Below, piece by piece: positions 8,820 through 18,643 of a stretch of DNA of 64,000 nucleotides (positions are counted from its first letter, which is position 1; every line of letters starts with the position of its first letter). Position numbers and translations under genes: made by a program. The notes below the pieces were generated by a model. The model saw only the letters and a program-made list of their open reading frames with translations. It searched no databases and had not been told where the DNA came from. This stretch comes from Stenotrophomonas sp. BIO128-Bstrain (GTDB lineage Bacteria; Pseudomonadota; Gammaproteobacteria; Xanthomonadales; Xanthomonadaceae): the NCBI RefSeq assembly GCF_030128875.1, contig NZ_CP124620.1, positions 1,364,001-1,428,000 of the forward strand, given 5' to 3'.

Positions 8820-11087
8820 ATGAACACAAAGGTCAGCAATCTGCCCCTGCCGGTGCCGGCGTTCTCCGGGACGATCACCGAGAACTACAAGGAGGCCACG
8901 GCCGACTTTCCGCAGCCGGTGGCGCCGCCGGCCGGCGCACCGGATGTGCTGGTCATCCTGATCGATGATCTCGGCTACGGGGGCACCTCGATGTTCGGCG
9001 GGCTGATCCCCACCCCCAACATCGATGCGCTGGCGCACAACGGCCTGCGCTACAGCCACTTCCATAATTGCGCGCTGTGCTCGCCGACCCGGGCGGCGCT
9101 GTTGTCCGGCCGCAACCACCACCGCACCGGCAACGGTTCGATCACCGAGGCGTCCACGGGCTTCCCCGGCTACAACAGCATGTGGGCCGACGACAATGCG
9201 GCCATTCCGCAGGTGCTGGCCTACAACGGCTACAGCACGGCCGCGTTCGGCAAGTGGCACAACACGCCTGATTGGGAAACCAGCCCGGTCGGGCCCTTCG
9301 ATCGCTGGCCCACCGGCAAGGGCTTCCAGACCTTCTACGGGTTCATGGGCGGGGAGACCAACCAGTTCACCCCGCAATTGTTCAGGAACACCACGCCGGT
9401 CGAGCCGGAGACCACCCCCGAGCAGGGCTACCACCTCACCGACGACCTGACGACCCAGGCCATCCAGTGGCTGCACACCCGCCAGTCCATCACCCCGGAC
9501 CGCCCGTGGTTCCTGTACTGGGCGCCCGGGGCGATGCATGCGCCCCACCATGTGCCCGAGCCGTACATCGAACGCTTCAAGGGGCAGTTCGATCTCGGCT
9601 GGGACGCTTACCGGGCCAAGTTGTTCGAGAACCAGAAAGCCGTCGGTGCGATTCCCGCCGATGCGCAGCTCACCCCGCGGCCGGCCGAGTTACCCGGCTG
9701 GGACACCTACAGTGCAGACGAAAAGCGGCTGTTCGCCCGGCAGATGGAGTGCTTCGCCGGCTTCCTGACCCACCTGGATGAACACATCGGCCGCCTGCTC
9801 GAGGCGGTCAACGCGCTGCCCAACGCCGACAACACGCTGATCATCGCGGTGCTGGGCGATAACGGGTGCAGCCCGGAGGGCGGTCTGCTCGGGACGTTGA
9901 ACAACATGGCGACCCAGAACGGGCTCCCCGATGACGTTCCGACCATGCTGGCGGCCATCGATGAGATCGGACAGTCCCATCACGAGAACCACTTCGCCGT
10001 GGGCTGGGCCTGGGCGGTGGACTGCCCGTTCCAGTGGACCAAACAGGTGGCCAGTCACTTCGGTGGCAACCGCACCGGGGTGTCGATCACCTGGCCGGCC
10101 AGGATCAAGAACGGTGGCGAACTGCGCGCGCAGTTCCAGCACGTGGTCGACATCGCGCCGACCATCTACGAAGCGGCCGGAATCGCCTTCCCCGAAGCGG
10201 TCAATGGGGTCCGGCAGCAGAAGCTCGACGGTGCCAGCTTCCTGCATACCTTCGCCGATGCCGATGCGCCGTCCACCCATCTCACCCAGTACTTCGAAAA
10301 TGCAGGCAACCGGGCGATCTACCATGACGGCTGGATCGCCTCGGCGCACCATGGCGTGCCGTGGGTGCTGCTGGGACGCGACGGTCATTTCGAACGCGAC
10401 CATTGGGAGTTGTACGACCTGAGCCAGGACTTCAGCCAGGCCAATGACCTTGCGGCCACGCATCCGGAGAAGCTGGCGCAGCTGCTGGAGATCTTCCGCC
10501 AGGAGGCCGACGCCAATTTCGTGTTCCCGCTGGATGATCGCTTCTCCGAGCGCGCGCACGTGCCCGACCGCCCCAGCGTGACCCGTGGCCGGGCGCGGTT
10601 CAAATATTACGGCGGCACCACGCGCATCAGCGAGGGCACCGCCCCCGACGTGAAGGCGCGCAGCCACAGCATCACCGCCACCCTGGTCATTCCGCAGGGC
10701 GGCGCGGAAGGCGTGATTGTCGCGGCGGGCGGCAGCGCGGGCTACGCGTTCTTCGTCAAGGACGGCGAACTGATGTACGAGAACAACTTCTTCGGCCGCG
10801 AGCGCGACCTCATCCGTGCCGGAACCCGGCTTCCTGCTGGAGAAGTGACCGTATCCTTCCATTACACCCATGAAAGCCAGGCCTACGGCGGCGGCGGAAC
10901 CGGCCGCCTGGCGATCAACGGCAACGAGGTGGCGAGCCTGCCATTCGCCCATGTGCCGCCGGCCCGCTACAGCGCCACCGAGACCATGGACATCGGTCGT
11001 GATCTCGGCGAAGCCGTGTCGACGCAGTACAAGGGACCATTCCCGTTTACCGGCACGGTGAAAGAGGTGGTGTTCGAGATCGGTTAA
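8820..11087 (+). CDS. arylsulfatase (type I sulfatase, Cys-type)
   Basis: This 755-residue sulfatase hydrolyses sulfate esters using a formylglycine made from C87 in the signature CSPTR followed by AALLSGR (87-97). Metal-ligand acids D49-D50 (ILIDDLGYGG) and the later GDNG motif are present. Residues about 590-755 form a beta-rich extension (ATLVIPQGGAEGVIVAAGG onward) like the C-terminal domain of Pseudomonas AtsA-type enzymes. No signal peptide is visible, so it is probably cytoplasmic. A Cys-type sulfatase needs a maturase (FGE or anSME), not encoded in this window. Start ATG 8820 follows AGGA six bases upstream. It probably serves sulfur scavenging. Length is slightly above AtsA. Confidence 0.9.
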   Translation: MNTKVSNLPLPVPAFSGTITENYKEATADFPQPVAPPAGAPDVLVILIDDLGYGGTSMFGGLIPTPNIDALAHNGLRYSHFHNCALCSPTRAALLSGRNHHRTGNGSITEASTGFPGYNSMWADDNAAIPQVLAYNGYSTAAFGKWHNTPDWETSPVGPFDRWPTGKGFQTFYGFMGGETNQFTPQLFRNTTPVEPETTPEQGYHLTDDLTTQAIQWLHTRQSITPDRPWFLYWAPGAMHAPHHVPEPYIERFKGQFDLGWDAYRAKLFENQKAVGAIPADAQLTPRPAELPGWDTYSADEKRLFARQMECFAGFLTHLDEHIGRLLEAVNALPNADNTLIIAVLGDNGCSPEGGLLGTLNNMATQNGLPDDVPTMLAAIDEIGQSHHENHFAVGWAWAVDCPFQWTKQVASHFGGNRTGVSITWPARIKNGGELRAQFQHVVDIAPTIYEAAGIAFPEAVNGVRQQKLDGASFLHTFADADAPSTHLTQYFENAGNRAIYHDGWIASAHHGVPWVLLGRDGHFERDHWELYDLSQDFSQANDLAATHPEKLAQLLEIFRQEADANFVFPLDDRFSERAHVPDRPSVTRGRARFKYYGGTTRISEGTAPDVKARSHSITATLVIPQGGAEGVIVAAGGSAGYAFFVKDGELMYENNFFGRERDLIRAGTRLPAGEVTVSFHYTHESQAYGGGGTGRLAINGNEVASLPFAHVPPARYSATETMDIGRDLGEAVSTQYKGPFPFTGTVKEVVFEIG

Positions 11088-11134
11088 CCTCTTGAGCGGA
11101 TGCGCCACGAGCGCTCGCCTGGTCTCGTTGTTGC

Positions 11135-14100
11135 ATGCCCACCCCGAACGCTTCCCCCACCGGTTCGCTGGCCACCTTCACCCCGGCCACGCGCGCCTGG
11201 TTCATCGCGGCGTTCACCGCGCCCACGCCGGCGCAGGCGCATGCCTGGGCTGCGATCGGCGCCGGCGAGCACACGCTGGTGATCGCGCCGACCGGTTCGG
11301 GCAAGACGCTGGCGGCGTTCCTGCACGCGATCGACCAGTTGTTCCGCAGCGGCGAGCCATCCAGCGTTCCGCCCTCCGATCCAGCGCCGCCGAAGAAGCG
11401 CGGCACCCGCGTACTGTACCTCTCGCCGATCAAGGCGCTCGGCGCCGACGTGCAGCGCAACCTGCAGATTCCCTTGCAGGGGGTCAGCGCCGAGCGTGAG
11501 CGGCGCGGCGATCCGGCGGTCAACCTGTCCGTGGCGATCCGCACCGGGGATACCACGGCCGCGGAGCGGGCGCGGCTGGTCCGGCGCCCGCCCGACATCC
11601 TGATCACCACGCCCGAATCGTTGTTCCTGATGTTGACCTCGCAGGCGCGCGAGACGCTGCGCGACGTGCATACCGTGATCATCGATGAAATCCATGCGGT
11701 GGCCGGCAGCAAGCGCGGCACCCATCTGGCGCTGAGCCTGGAGCGGCTGGAGTCCCTGCTGGCGGTGCCCGCGCAGCGCATCGGGCTGTCGGCCACGGTG
11801 CGGCCGGTCGAAGAAGTCGCGCGGTTCCTCGGGGGCGACCGCCCCGTCAGCGTAATCCATCCACCGTCGCAACGGGCGCTGGACGTGCGCATCGTCGTGC
11901 CGGTGGAGGACATGGCCGACCTGCCGCCACATCCGGGCGCGTCCGACAGCGCTGCATCCTCCGGGCGGCTGGGGTCGATCTGGCCGCACGTGGAGGCCAG
12001 CATTCTCGACCAGGTGCTGGCCCGGCGCTCCACCATCGTGTTCGCCAACGCGCGCGGGGTGGCCGAGAAGCTGACGGCGCGGCTCAACGAGCTGTACGCC
12101 GAGCGCCTCGCGCAGCGGCCAACGCAGGCTCCGGCGGCAGAGCACCATGGTTCCTTCACTGGCGGCACCGCCGCGCGCTCGGCCGGGGCAGAGCCGCTGA
12201 TCGCACGTTCACACCATGGCTCGGTGTCCAAAGAGCAGCGCCGCGAGATCGAACAGGCGCTCAAATCCGGTGAGCTGCGCTGCGTGGTCGCCACCTCCAG
12301 CCTGGAGCTGGGGATCGACATGGGCCTGGTCGATCTGGTCATCCAGGTCGCAGCGCCGCCTTCGGTGGCCAGTGCACTGCAGCGGGTCGGGCGCGCCAGC
12401 CACCAGGTGGGCGGCATCTCCACCGGCCTGGTCTACCCACGCACCCGCCGCGATCTGATCGATGCGACGGTCGCGGTGGAGCGCATGCTCGCCGGCGATA
12501 TCGAGGCGATCGACCCTCCGCGCAATCCGCTGGACGTGCTGGCCCAGCAGACCGTGGCCGCCGCGGCGATGGATACGCTGCAGGTGGAGGCGTGGTTTAC
12601 CTGTGTGCGTCGCGCGGCGCCGTACCGGTCGCTGCCGCGCAGCGCCTTCGATGCCACGCTGGACATGCTGGCCGGGCGCTACCCGTCCGATGATTTCGCC
12701 GGGTTCCGCCCACGGCTGGTCTGGAACCGTGACACCGGTGAGCTGAGCGCCCGGCCCGGATCGAAGCAGTTGGCCGTCACCAGCGGCGGCACCATTCCCG
12801 ACCGCGGCATGTTCAGCGTGATGCTGCCGGAGGGCGAGGAACGCGCGGGCTCGCGCCGGGTCGGCGAGCTGGACGAGGAAATGGTCCATGAGTCGCGCGT
12901 CAATGACGTGATCACGCTCGGCGCGACGTCGTGGCGCATCGAACAGATCACCCATGACCAGGTGGTGGTGACCCCGGCACCGGGCCGCTCGGCGCGGCTG
13001 CCGTTCTGGCGGGGCGAAGGCGTGGGGCGCCCCGCCGAGCTGGGCGAAGCGGTCGGTGCCTTCATCGGGGCGCTGGAAGGCGCGGTCGGCGAGGGCGACG
13101 TTTCCCCCGCGCTGCGGGCGCGGCTGCAGGCCGATGGGTTGGCCGACAACGCGGTCGCCAACATCGTCGGCCTGCTGGGCGAACAACGTGAGGCCACCGG
13201 CCTGCTACCCACTGATCGCACGCTGGTGGTGGAACGTTGCCGCGACGAATCCGGCGACTGGCGGTTGATGCTGCATTCTCCGTATGGCCGGCGCGTGCAT
13301 GACCCGTGGGCGCTGGCGATGGCCGCGCGCATCCGCGAGCGCTGGGGCATCGATCCCGCGGTGGTGGCCAGTGATGACGGCATCATCGCGCGGCTGCCCG
13401 ACGCAGCCGGCCGCCTGCCCGGGGCGGAGCTGTTCCTGTTCGAGCCGGAGCGGCTGCGCAGCGAGGTGACCCGTGCGGTGGGCGGCTCGGCCTTGTTCGC
13501 CGCCCGCTTCCGCGAATGCGCGGCGCGCGCGCTGTTGTTGCCGCGGCGCACGCCGGGCCGCCGCTCCCCGCTGTGGCAGCAGCGCCTGCGCGCGGGCGAG
13601 CTGCTCGGGATCGCGCAGGGCTACCCCGAATTTCCGATCCTGATCGAAACCGCGCGCGAATGCCTGCAGGACGTCTACGATCTGGACGCACTGGATGGGT
13701 TGATGCAGCGGCTGGCCGATGGGCGCGTGGCGATGGCCGAGGTCACCACCGAGGTGCCGTCACCGTTCGCGGCGAACCTGCTGTTCGGCTATGTCGCCGA
13801 GTTCATGTACGGCACCGACGTGCCGCTGGCCGAGCGCCGCGCGTCGGTGCTCTCGCTCGACAGCAGCCTGCTGGGGGATCTGCTCGGCCAGGTCGATCTG
13901 GGCGAACTGCTCGATCCCACCGTGGTCGACGCGATGGGCGAGGCGCTGCAGCGGCGCGCGCCGGATCGCCGCGCCAAGGGCAAGGAGGGCGTTGCCGATC
14001 TGCTGCGCGAGCTGGGCCCGCTCACGGCGGCTGCGCTGGCCGCGCGCCTCATCGACGCCGAGCCGCTGCCGCTGCTCCAGGCATTGGAGCAGGAGCGCCG

Positions 14101-15886
14101 CGCGATCCGGATTCCGATCGCCGGTGTCGAACACTGGGCCGCCATCGAAGATGCCGCACGCCTGCGCGACGCACTCGGTGTCGCTGTGGCGGCGGACCTG
14201 CCCGACGCATTCCTGCAGCCGGCTGCCGATCCGTTGGGCGAGTTGCTGGCGCGCTATGCCCGCAGCCATCCGCCGTTCACCACCGCCGACGCAGCAGCGG
14301 CGTTCGGGCTGGGCGTGGCCGTGGCCGATGCCGCGCTGACCCGGCTGGAGATGCAGGGCAAGCTGCTGAAGGGCACGTTCGGCGTGGTCCGGTGGCAGTC
14401 GGAGGGTGCCGGCGCGATGCCGTCACCGGTGCCATTGGCCCGTCACGAATGGGTGAGCGAGGACGTGTTCCGGCGGTTGCGGGTGCGCTCGCTGCAGGCC
14501 GCGCGCGAGGCTACCCGGCCGGTGCCCCGCGAGGCTTACGCGTTGCTGGTGCTGGAACGGCATGGCCTGATCGCCGATGCCGCCCAGGCCGCCCGTGGCA
14601 TGCAGACCCCGGCCCGCAGTGCGCTGGAGGGCATCGACGGCGTGGCACGGGTCGTGGAACTGCTGGCCGGCGTGCCGCTGCCCGCCTCGGTATGGGAGCA
14701 GCAGGTATTGCCCGCGCGGGTGGTGGACTACGCGCCCGGACTGCTGGACGAACTGCTCGCGACCGGCACGGTGCTGTGGTCGGGCCATGGCCGCATCGGC
14801 GAGGACGACGGCCTGGTCGCGCTGCACCTGCAGGAACTGGCCGCCGAGACCCTGCCGGCACTCCCGCCCAACGCGGAGCTCTCCGCGTTGCAGACCGGCA
14901 TCCTGCAGGTGCTGGCCGACGGTGGTGCGTACTTCGCACGGCAACTGGCCGCGGCCGTGCGCAGCCAGTGGGAGCAGGCCGGCACGGCCAGCCCGGAGAT
15001 CACCCCGGACCAGCTGCAGAGCGCCCTGTGGGACCTGGCCTGGTCAGGCCAGGTGACCACCGACCTGTGGGCGCCGCTGCGCGCGCTGTCCGGCACGCGC
15101 CCGCCGCGCCCCCGCGTGGCCAGAACGTCGCGGCGCAGCCGCGGTTTCCGCGGCATTCCGATGCACGATATACCCCCCGTCAGTGAAGGTTCGCCGCCGG
15201 GCACCGCCAGCTTCGCGGCGCCGACGCTGGCCGGTCGCTGGTCGCTGCTGCAACGGGAGGCGGTGAGTGACACCGTGCGTGCGGTGGCCCTGGCCGAGGG
15301 CCTGCTGGATCGCCACGGCATCGTGACCCGTGGCGCGGCCGTCGCGGAAGGGATTGCCGGCGGCTTCCCGGCGTTGCAGCAGGTCTATCGTGGGATGGAG
15401 GACACCGGCCGCGTGCTGCGCGGGCGTTTCGTGGAGGGGCTGGGCGGGGCGCAGTTCGCTGACCGCCTGCTGGTGGACCGCCTGCGCGGGATTGCCGAAG
15501 CGCTGCGGCCGGGGGCTGCCGACATCGCGGTCGGCCTGTCCGCGGTGGACCCGGCCAATCCGTTCGGTACGGTGCTGCCGTGGCCAGCGCATCGCACGGG
15601 GCAGCGTCCGATGCGGCGGGCTGGCGCGTTCGTGGTGATCGGCGGTGGGCGCCTGCTGATGTATCTGGCCCAGGGGGGGCGCAACCTGCAGGTGTATGTC
15701 GAGGCGGATGATCCGTCGCTTGGCGCGGCCTCGCAGGCACTGGCCAGTGCGCTCAGGCGTGGCCGGCGCAGTTCCTTCACCCTGGAGCTGATCAACGACG
15801 CGGTGGTGAAGCGCGACGCCTTGATGGATGCCCTGCGTGCCGCGGGTTTTTCCAGTGCGCCCAAGGGCGTGAGCTGGGAAGGATAA
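11135..15886 (+). CDS. lhr: ATP-dependent superfamily 2 helicase Lhr
   Basis: This 1583-residue protein matches full-length bacterial Lhr (about 1540 residues). Walker A is GSGKT at 54-58, motif II is DEIH (IIDEIHAVAGSKRG), motif III is SATV, and motif VI is QRVGRASHQ. After the two RecA domains come the Lhr winged-helix and core domains. The long C-terminal half, found in the large Lhr subfamily, is complete to FSSAPKGVSWEG. Lhr is a 3'-5' translocase acting on DNA and RNA:DNA hybrids and is linked to DNA repair. A low-complexity basic linker (RPPRPRVARTSRRSRGFRG) separates C-terminal domains near residue 1325. It is probably monocistronic. ATG 11135 has no strong Shine-Dalgarno. Confidence 0.92.
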   Translation: MPTPNASPTGSLATFTPATRAWFIAAFTAPTPAQAHAWAAIGAGEHTLVIAPTGSGKTLAAFLHAIDQLFRSGEPSSVPPSDPAPPKKRGTRVLYLSPIKALGADVQRNLQIPLQGVSAERERRGDPAVNLSVAIRTGDTTAAERARLVRRPPDILITTPESLFLMLTSQARETLRDVHTVIIDEIHAVAGSKRGTHLALSLERLESLLAVPAQRIGLSATVRPVEEVARFLGGDRPVSVIHPPSQRALDVRIVVPVEDMADLPPHPGASDSAASSGRLGSIWPHVEASILDQVLARRSTIVFANARGVAEKLTARLNELYAERLAQRPTQAPAAEHHGSFTGGTAARSAGAEPLIARSHHGSVSKEQRREIEQALKSGELRCVVATSSLELGIDMGLVDLVIQVAAPPSVASALQRVGRASHQVGGISTGLVYPRTRRDLIDATVAVERMLAGDIEAIDPPRNPLDVLAQQTVAAAAMDTLQVEAWFTCVRRAAPYRSLPRSAFDATLDMLAGRYPSDDFAGFRPRLVWNRDTGELSARPGSKQLAVTSGGTIPDRGMFSVMLPEGEERAGSRRVGELDEEMVHESRVNDVITLGATSWRIEQITHDQVVVTPAPGRSARLPFWRGEGVGRPAELGEAVGAFIGALEGAVGEGDVSPALRARLQADGLADNAVANIVGLLGEQREATGLLPTDRTLVVERCRDESGDWRLMLHSPYGRRVHDPWALAMAARIRERWGIDPAVVASDDGIIARLPDAAGRLPGAELFLFEPERLRSEVTRAVGGSALFAARFRECAARALLLPRRTPGRRSPLWQQRLRAGELLGIAQGYPEFPILIETARECLQDVYDLDALDGLMQRLADGRVAMAEVTTEVPSPFAANLLFGYVAEFMYGTDVPLAERRASVLSLDSSLLGDLLGQVDLGELLDPTVVDAMGEALQRRAPDRRAKGKEGVADLLRELGPLTAAALAARLIDAEPLPLLQALEQERRAIRIPIAGVEHWAAIEDAARLRDALGVAVAADLPDAFLQPAADPLGELLARYARSHPPFTTADAAAAFGLGVAVADAALTRLEMQGKLLKGTFGVVRWQSEGAGAMPSPVPLARHEWVSEDVFRRLRVRSLQAAREATRPVPREAYALLVLERHGLIADAAQAARGMQTPARSALEGIDGVARVVELLAGVPLPASVWEQQVLPARVVDYAPGLLDELLATGTVLWSGHGRIGEDDGLVALHLQELAAETLPALPPNAELSALQTGILQVLADGGAYFARQLAAAVRSQWEQAGTASPEITPDQLQSALWDLAWSGQVTTDLWAPLRALSGTRPPRPRVARTSRRSRGFRGIPMHDIPPVSEGSPPGTASFAAPTLAGRWSLLQREAVSDTVRAVALAEGLLDRHGIVTRGAAVAEGIAGGFPALQQVYRGMEDTGRVLRGRFVEGLGGAQFADRLLVDRLRGIAEALRPGAADIAVGLSAVDPANPFGTVLPWPAHRTGQRPMRRAGAFVVIGGGRLLMYLAQGGRNLQVYVEADDPSLGAASQALASALRRGRRSSFTLELINDAVVKRDALMDALRAAGFSSAPKGVSWEG

Positions 15887-15892
15887 GGAAAA

Positions 15893-15911
15893 GGGCCGGC
15901 ATTGCCGGCCC
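15893..15911 (-). terminator. shared hairpin between lhr and the OYE gene
   Basis: GGGCCGGC pairs with GCCGGCCC around an ATT loop, sitting between convergent genes. On the minus strand it is followed by TTTTCC, making a canonical intrinsic terminator for the reductase gene. On the plus strand there is no U-run, so it is a weaker stop for lhr. Confidence 0.7.
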
Positions 15912-15918
15912 CGTTCGA

Positions 15919-17076
15919 TCAAGCGGCCTGCGATGTCGCGTGCCCGCGCGCGGGAACGTACGCCGGGTAGTCGATGTAGCCGGTCGCGCCGCCACCGTAG
16001 AAGGTGGCGCGATCGGCAGGCGCCAGCGGCCAGCCATGCTGCAGGCGCGCCACCAGATCCGGATTGCTGATGAAGGCGGCGCCGAACGCGGCCAGGTCGA
16101 TCATGCCTGCCGCGATCAACTGCTCGGCGCGCTCGCGGGTCATCCCGCCGGCGAGGATGAGTGCGGTCCCGGGCAGATGCGGCTTGAGCGTGCGCAGCAG
16201 GCCACTGAAGCCCGAATCGCCCGCGCCATCGACCGACTTCTGGCCGACCTTGAAACCGGACTGGTCCATCAGGTGCACATACGCCAGGCCGCGCTGCCCG
16301 ATGGCCTGGATCAGGGCGGTGTAGGTCGCGTCGATCTCCGGGTACAGCGGCATGTCGAACAGCTGGCCATAGGGCGACAGACGGATCGCGGTGCGCGACG
16401 CGCCGATGCGCGCGACCACCGCGTCGATCACCTCCAGCGTGAAGCGCAGGCGGTTGTCGAGCGTCTGCGGGCCATATGCGTCGGTGCGATCATTCACCCG
16501 CGGGTTGATGAACTGCTCATGCAGGTAGCCGTTGGCGCCGTGGATCTCCACGCCGTCGAAGCCGGCCTCGATGGCATTGGCGGCCGCCTGTGCGAAGTCG
16601 GCCACGATGCGCGGGATCTCATCGGTCTGAAGCTGGCGTGGCGCCGGAGAGGCGACCAGCGCGGGCGTGCCGGTGTCGTCATAGCCGAACGCCTGCGCGC
16701 CGACCGGCAGCTTCGAACTGGCGCTGACCGGGCGCGCAGCGTCGGCCTGGATGGTCGGGTGGGAGACGCGGCCCACATGCCAGAGCTGCGCGAACATGCG
16801 GCTGCCCAGGGCGTGGACCGAATCGGTGGTCAGGCGCCAGCCGGCGATCTGCTCGGCGGTGAAAATGCCCGGGTTGAACAGATAGCCCTGGCCTTCGCGG
16901 GAAATGGGCGTGCCTTCGCTGACGATCAGGCCGGCGGTGGCGCGCTGGGCGTAATACAGCGCGGTGCGCTCGTCGGCGGCGTCATGCGGGGCACGGGCGC
17001 GTGTCAGCGGGGCCATGACCACACGGTTGCGCAACGGCACGCCGGCGAGGTCGAAGGTGTCGAACAGAGAACTCAT
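15919..17076 (-). CDS. Old Yellow Enzyme family alkene reductase
   Basis: This 385-residue FMN-dependent TIM-barrel reductase resembles N-ethylmaleimide reductase. H179 and N182 (HGANGYLHEQF) form the pair that binds the carbonyl of alpha,beta-unsaturated substrates, and Y184 sits where the proton donor is found. It reduces activated C=C bonds (enones, maleimides, nitro-compounds) using NAD(P)H in the cytoplasm. MSSLFDTFDLAG is the usual family start, so ATG 17076 was preferred over an in-frame start 33 bases upstream. It is transcribed away from a LysR gene 148 bp off, the standard arrangement for a regulator and its target. It lacks the NemR-type operator found at 24293 and 24983. Confidence 0.9.
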   Translation of the reverse strand: MSSLFDTFDLAGVPLRNRVVMAPLTRARAPHDAADERTALYYAQRATAGLIVSEGTPISREGQGYLFNPGIFTAEQIAGWRLTTDSVHALGSRMFAQLWHVGRVSHPTIQADAARPVSASSKLPVGAQAFGYDDTGTPALVASPAPRQLQTDEIPRIVADFAQAAANAIEAGFDGVEIHGANGYLHEQFINPRVNDRTDAYGPQTLDNRLRFTLEVIDAVVARIGASRTAIRLSPYGQLFDMPLYPEIDATYTALIQAIGQRGLAYVHLMDQSGFKVGQKSVDGAGDSGFSGLLRTLKPHLPGTALILAGGMTRERAEQLIAAGMIDLAAFGAAFISNPDLVARLQHGWPLAPADRATFYGGGATGYIDYPAYVPARGHATSQAA

Positions 17077-17186
17077 GGTGGGTCCGGGAGAGGGGATGGG
17101 GGAGGGCATGGCGGGAACGCCAGACGCCTGACGTCATCCTAGGGGCGTGCGATATCCGTCACAATCGGGCCATCGGGCAAATAACT

Positions 17187-17203
17187 ATTGCTGGAATCGC
17201 AAT
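17187..17203. promoter_or_regulatory. candidate LysR operator ATTGC-N7-GCAAT
   Basis: A perfect five-base inverted repeat with seven-base centre contains the T-N11-A pattern of LysR-type binding sites. It lies in the shared promoter region of the OYE gene and the LysR gene, 22 bp before the latter, as expected for autorepression plus activation of the divergent target. Confidence 0.55.
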
Positions 17204-17224
17204 TCAGATGCCGAGGCCTTCCCC

Positions 17225-18154
17225 ATGCAGCTCAAAGCGCTCCGCTATTTCCTTACCGTCGCCGCCACCGGCAGCTTCCTAGCCACGGCGCGGCACTACC
17301 GCGTTCCGGCCTCGTCGGTCTCGCGCTTCATCGCCGCGCTTGAGCAGGATGTGGGGCAGCAGCTGTTCTACCGCAGCACGCGCGCGGTGCGGCTGACCGA
17401 GGCCGGCGAGCAGTTCCACCTGCAGGTGCGCGATGCCGTGGATCTGCTGGATGAAGCGGTCGAACAGCTGGAAGGCCGCGACGCGGAACTGCGCGGCCTC
17501 ATCCGCATCAATGCGCCCGAATCGCTGGGGCGGCTGCACATCGCGCATATCGTCAACACGCTGCAGGCCAGGTATCCCGAGCTGATCGTGGAACTCACGC
17601 TCACCGACACGCTGATCGACCCGGTGCAGGAGGGCGTGGACATCACCATCCGGGTCGGGCCGCTGGTGGACTCCGGGCTGATCGGCAAAGTCATCGCCCC
17701 GCACCGGAACATCCTCGCCGCCAGCCCGGCCTATCTGGCCGCGCATGGCACGCCGCAGCGCCCCGAGGATCTGCTGCAGCATCAGTGCCTGGTCTACAAG
17801 GGACAGCTGGGCATCCAGAAGTGGTACTTCCGCGCTACGCCGGACGCACCGTTCAAGGCCTTGAACGTGACCGGACCGCTGCGCAGCAACAATGCCGAAG
17901 CGCTGCTGGCCGCGGCCATCGCCGGGCGCGGTGTGGTGCTGTTCCCGACCTGGCTGTTCAACGCGGAAACCCTCCAGGGCGGCGGCATGGTCAAGCTGCT
18001 CGGCGAGTGGGAGTTTTCCCCGCAGTCCGAGCGCGTGCACCTGCAGCTGCTCTCACCGGAAAACAAGCTGCGCTCGCGCAAGGTCCGCGAGGTCTCGGCG
18101 TTCCTGACCGATGCGATCGGCTCGCCGCCGTATTGGGACCTGGCCGATACCTGA
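17225..18154 (+). CDS. LysR family transcriptional regulator
   Basis: This 309-residue LTTR has a winged HTH at about 1-60 (MQLKALRYFLTVAATGSFLA, then PASSVSRFIAALEQDVG) and a substrate-binding domain from about 90 of the CrgA/DmlR-like type (LIRINAPESLGRLHI). It probably controls the divergent OYE reductase in response to an electrophilic substrate; the pairing is strong, the effector is unknown. ATG 17225 starts exactly at the family's conserved N terminus; an upstream in-frame ATG would add 26 unrelated residues and run through the operator. Confidence 0.88.
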   Translation: MQLKALRYFLTVAATGSFLATARHYRVPASSVSRFIAALEQDVGQQLFYRSTRAVRLTEAGEQFHLQVRDAVDLLDEAVEQLEGRDAELRGLIRINAPESLGRLHIAHIVNTLQARYPELIVELTLTDTLIDPVQEGVDITIRVGPLVDSGLIGKVIAPHRNILAASPAYLAAHGTPQRPEDLLQHQCLVYKGQLGIQKWYFRATPDAPFKALNVTGPLRSNNAEALLAAAIAGRGVVLFPTWLFNAETLQGGGMVKLLGEWEFSPQSERVHLQLLSPENKLRSRKVREVSAFLTDAIGSPPYWDLADT

Positions 18155-18162
18155 GCCATCGG

Positions 18163-18184
18163 CACCCCCATCACGCCGGGGGTG
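18163..18184 (+). terminator. terminator-like hairpin after LysR gene
   Basis: CACCCCC (18163-18169) pairs with GGGGGTG (18178-18184) with an 8-base loop, eight bases past the LysR stop. No U-tract follows, so termination strength is uncertain. Confidence 0.4.
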
Positions 18185-18226
18185 GCAGGATCGGGAGAGA
18201 TTCGCCCCCCTCACCAGGAGACCATC

Positions 18227-18643
18227 ATGGCTTCGACCGTTGTCCTGACCCGATCATGGGTCATCCATCCGTTCCACGCCGCTGTACTGGGCGGCGTGCT
18301 GCCGTTGTTCCTCGGCGCGCTGCTGGCGGACTATGCGTATTGGAGTTCGTACGAGATCCAGTGGGCCAACTTCGCGTCCTGGCTGCTGATCGGGGCAATG
18401 GTGATGACCACGCTGGCGCTGCTGTGCGGGATCGTCGGGCTGGTCCGTGGCAGTCGCAACCTCGCTTACGTGGTGATTCTCGCCGTGATATGGGGCGTGG
18501 GCTTCATCAACTGCCTGCACCATGCGCGCGACGCGTGGGCGGTGATGCCGGCGGGCCTGGTGCTCTCGGTGATCCTGACCGTGCTGGCGCTGATCGCCAC
18601 CTGGGTGGGACTGTCCAGCCTGCGCGTGGGAGGTGTGCGATGA
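18227..18643 (+). CDS. DUF2231-like four-helix membrane protein
   Basis: This 138-residue inner-membrane protein has about four transmembrane segments (roughly 15-32, 45-67, 75-93, 108-130) and resembles DUF2231 proteins. The conserved-looking WVIHPFHA near the N terminus could hold a cofactor through its histidines, but no function is established. ATG 18227 has AGGAG six bases upstream. Its TGA overlaps the ATG of the next gene, and in many proteobacteria a DUF2231 protein is encoded beside a sorbosone-dehydrogenase-like protein, so this one may anchor or pass electrons for that enzyme. That link is inference. Confidence 0.7.
   Translation: MASTVVLTRSWVIHPFHAAVLGGVLPLFLGALLADYAYWSSYEIQWANFASWLLIGAMVMTTLALLCGIVGLVRGSRNLAYVVILAVIWGVGFINCLHHARDAWAVMPAGLVLSVILTVLALIATWVGLSSLRVGGVR

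Noticed and set aside
8820..11087. Secreted sulfatase
   Set aside because: The N terminus (MNTKVSNLPLPVPAFSG) has no hydrophobic core or cleavage site, so export is not supported.
17077..17224. NemR-type operator in the OYE/LysR spacer
   Set aside because: No TAGAC-N5-GTCTA pattern; the dyad present fits a LysR site instead.
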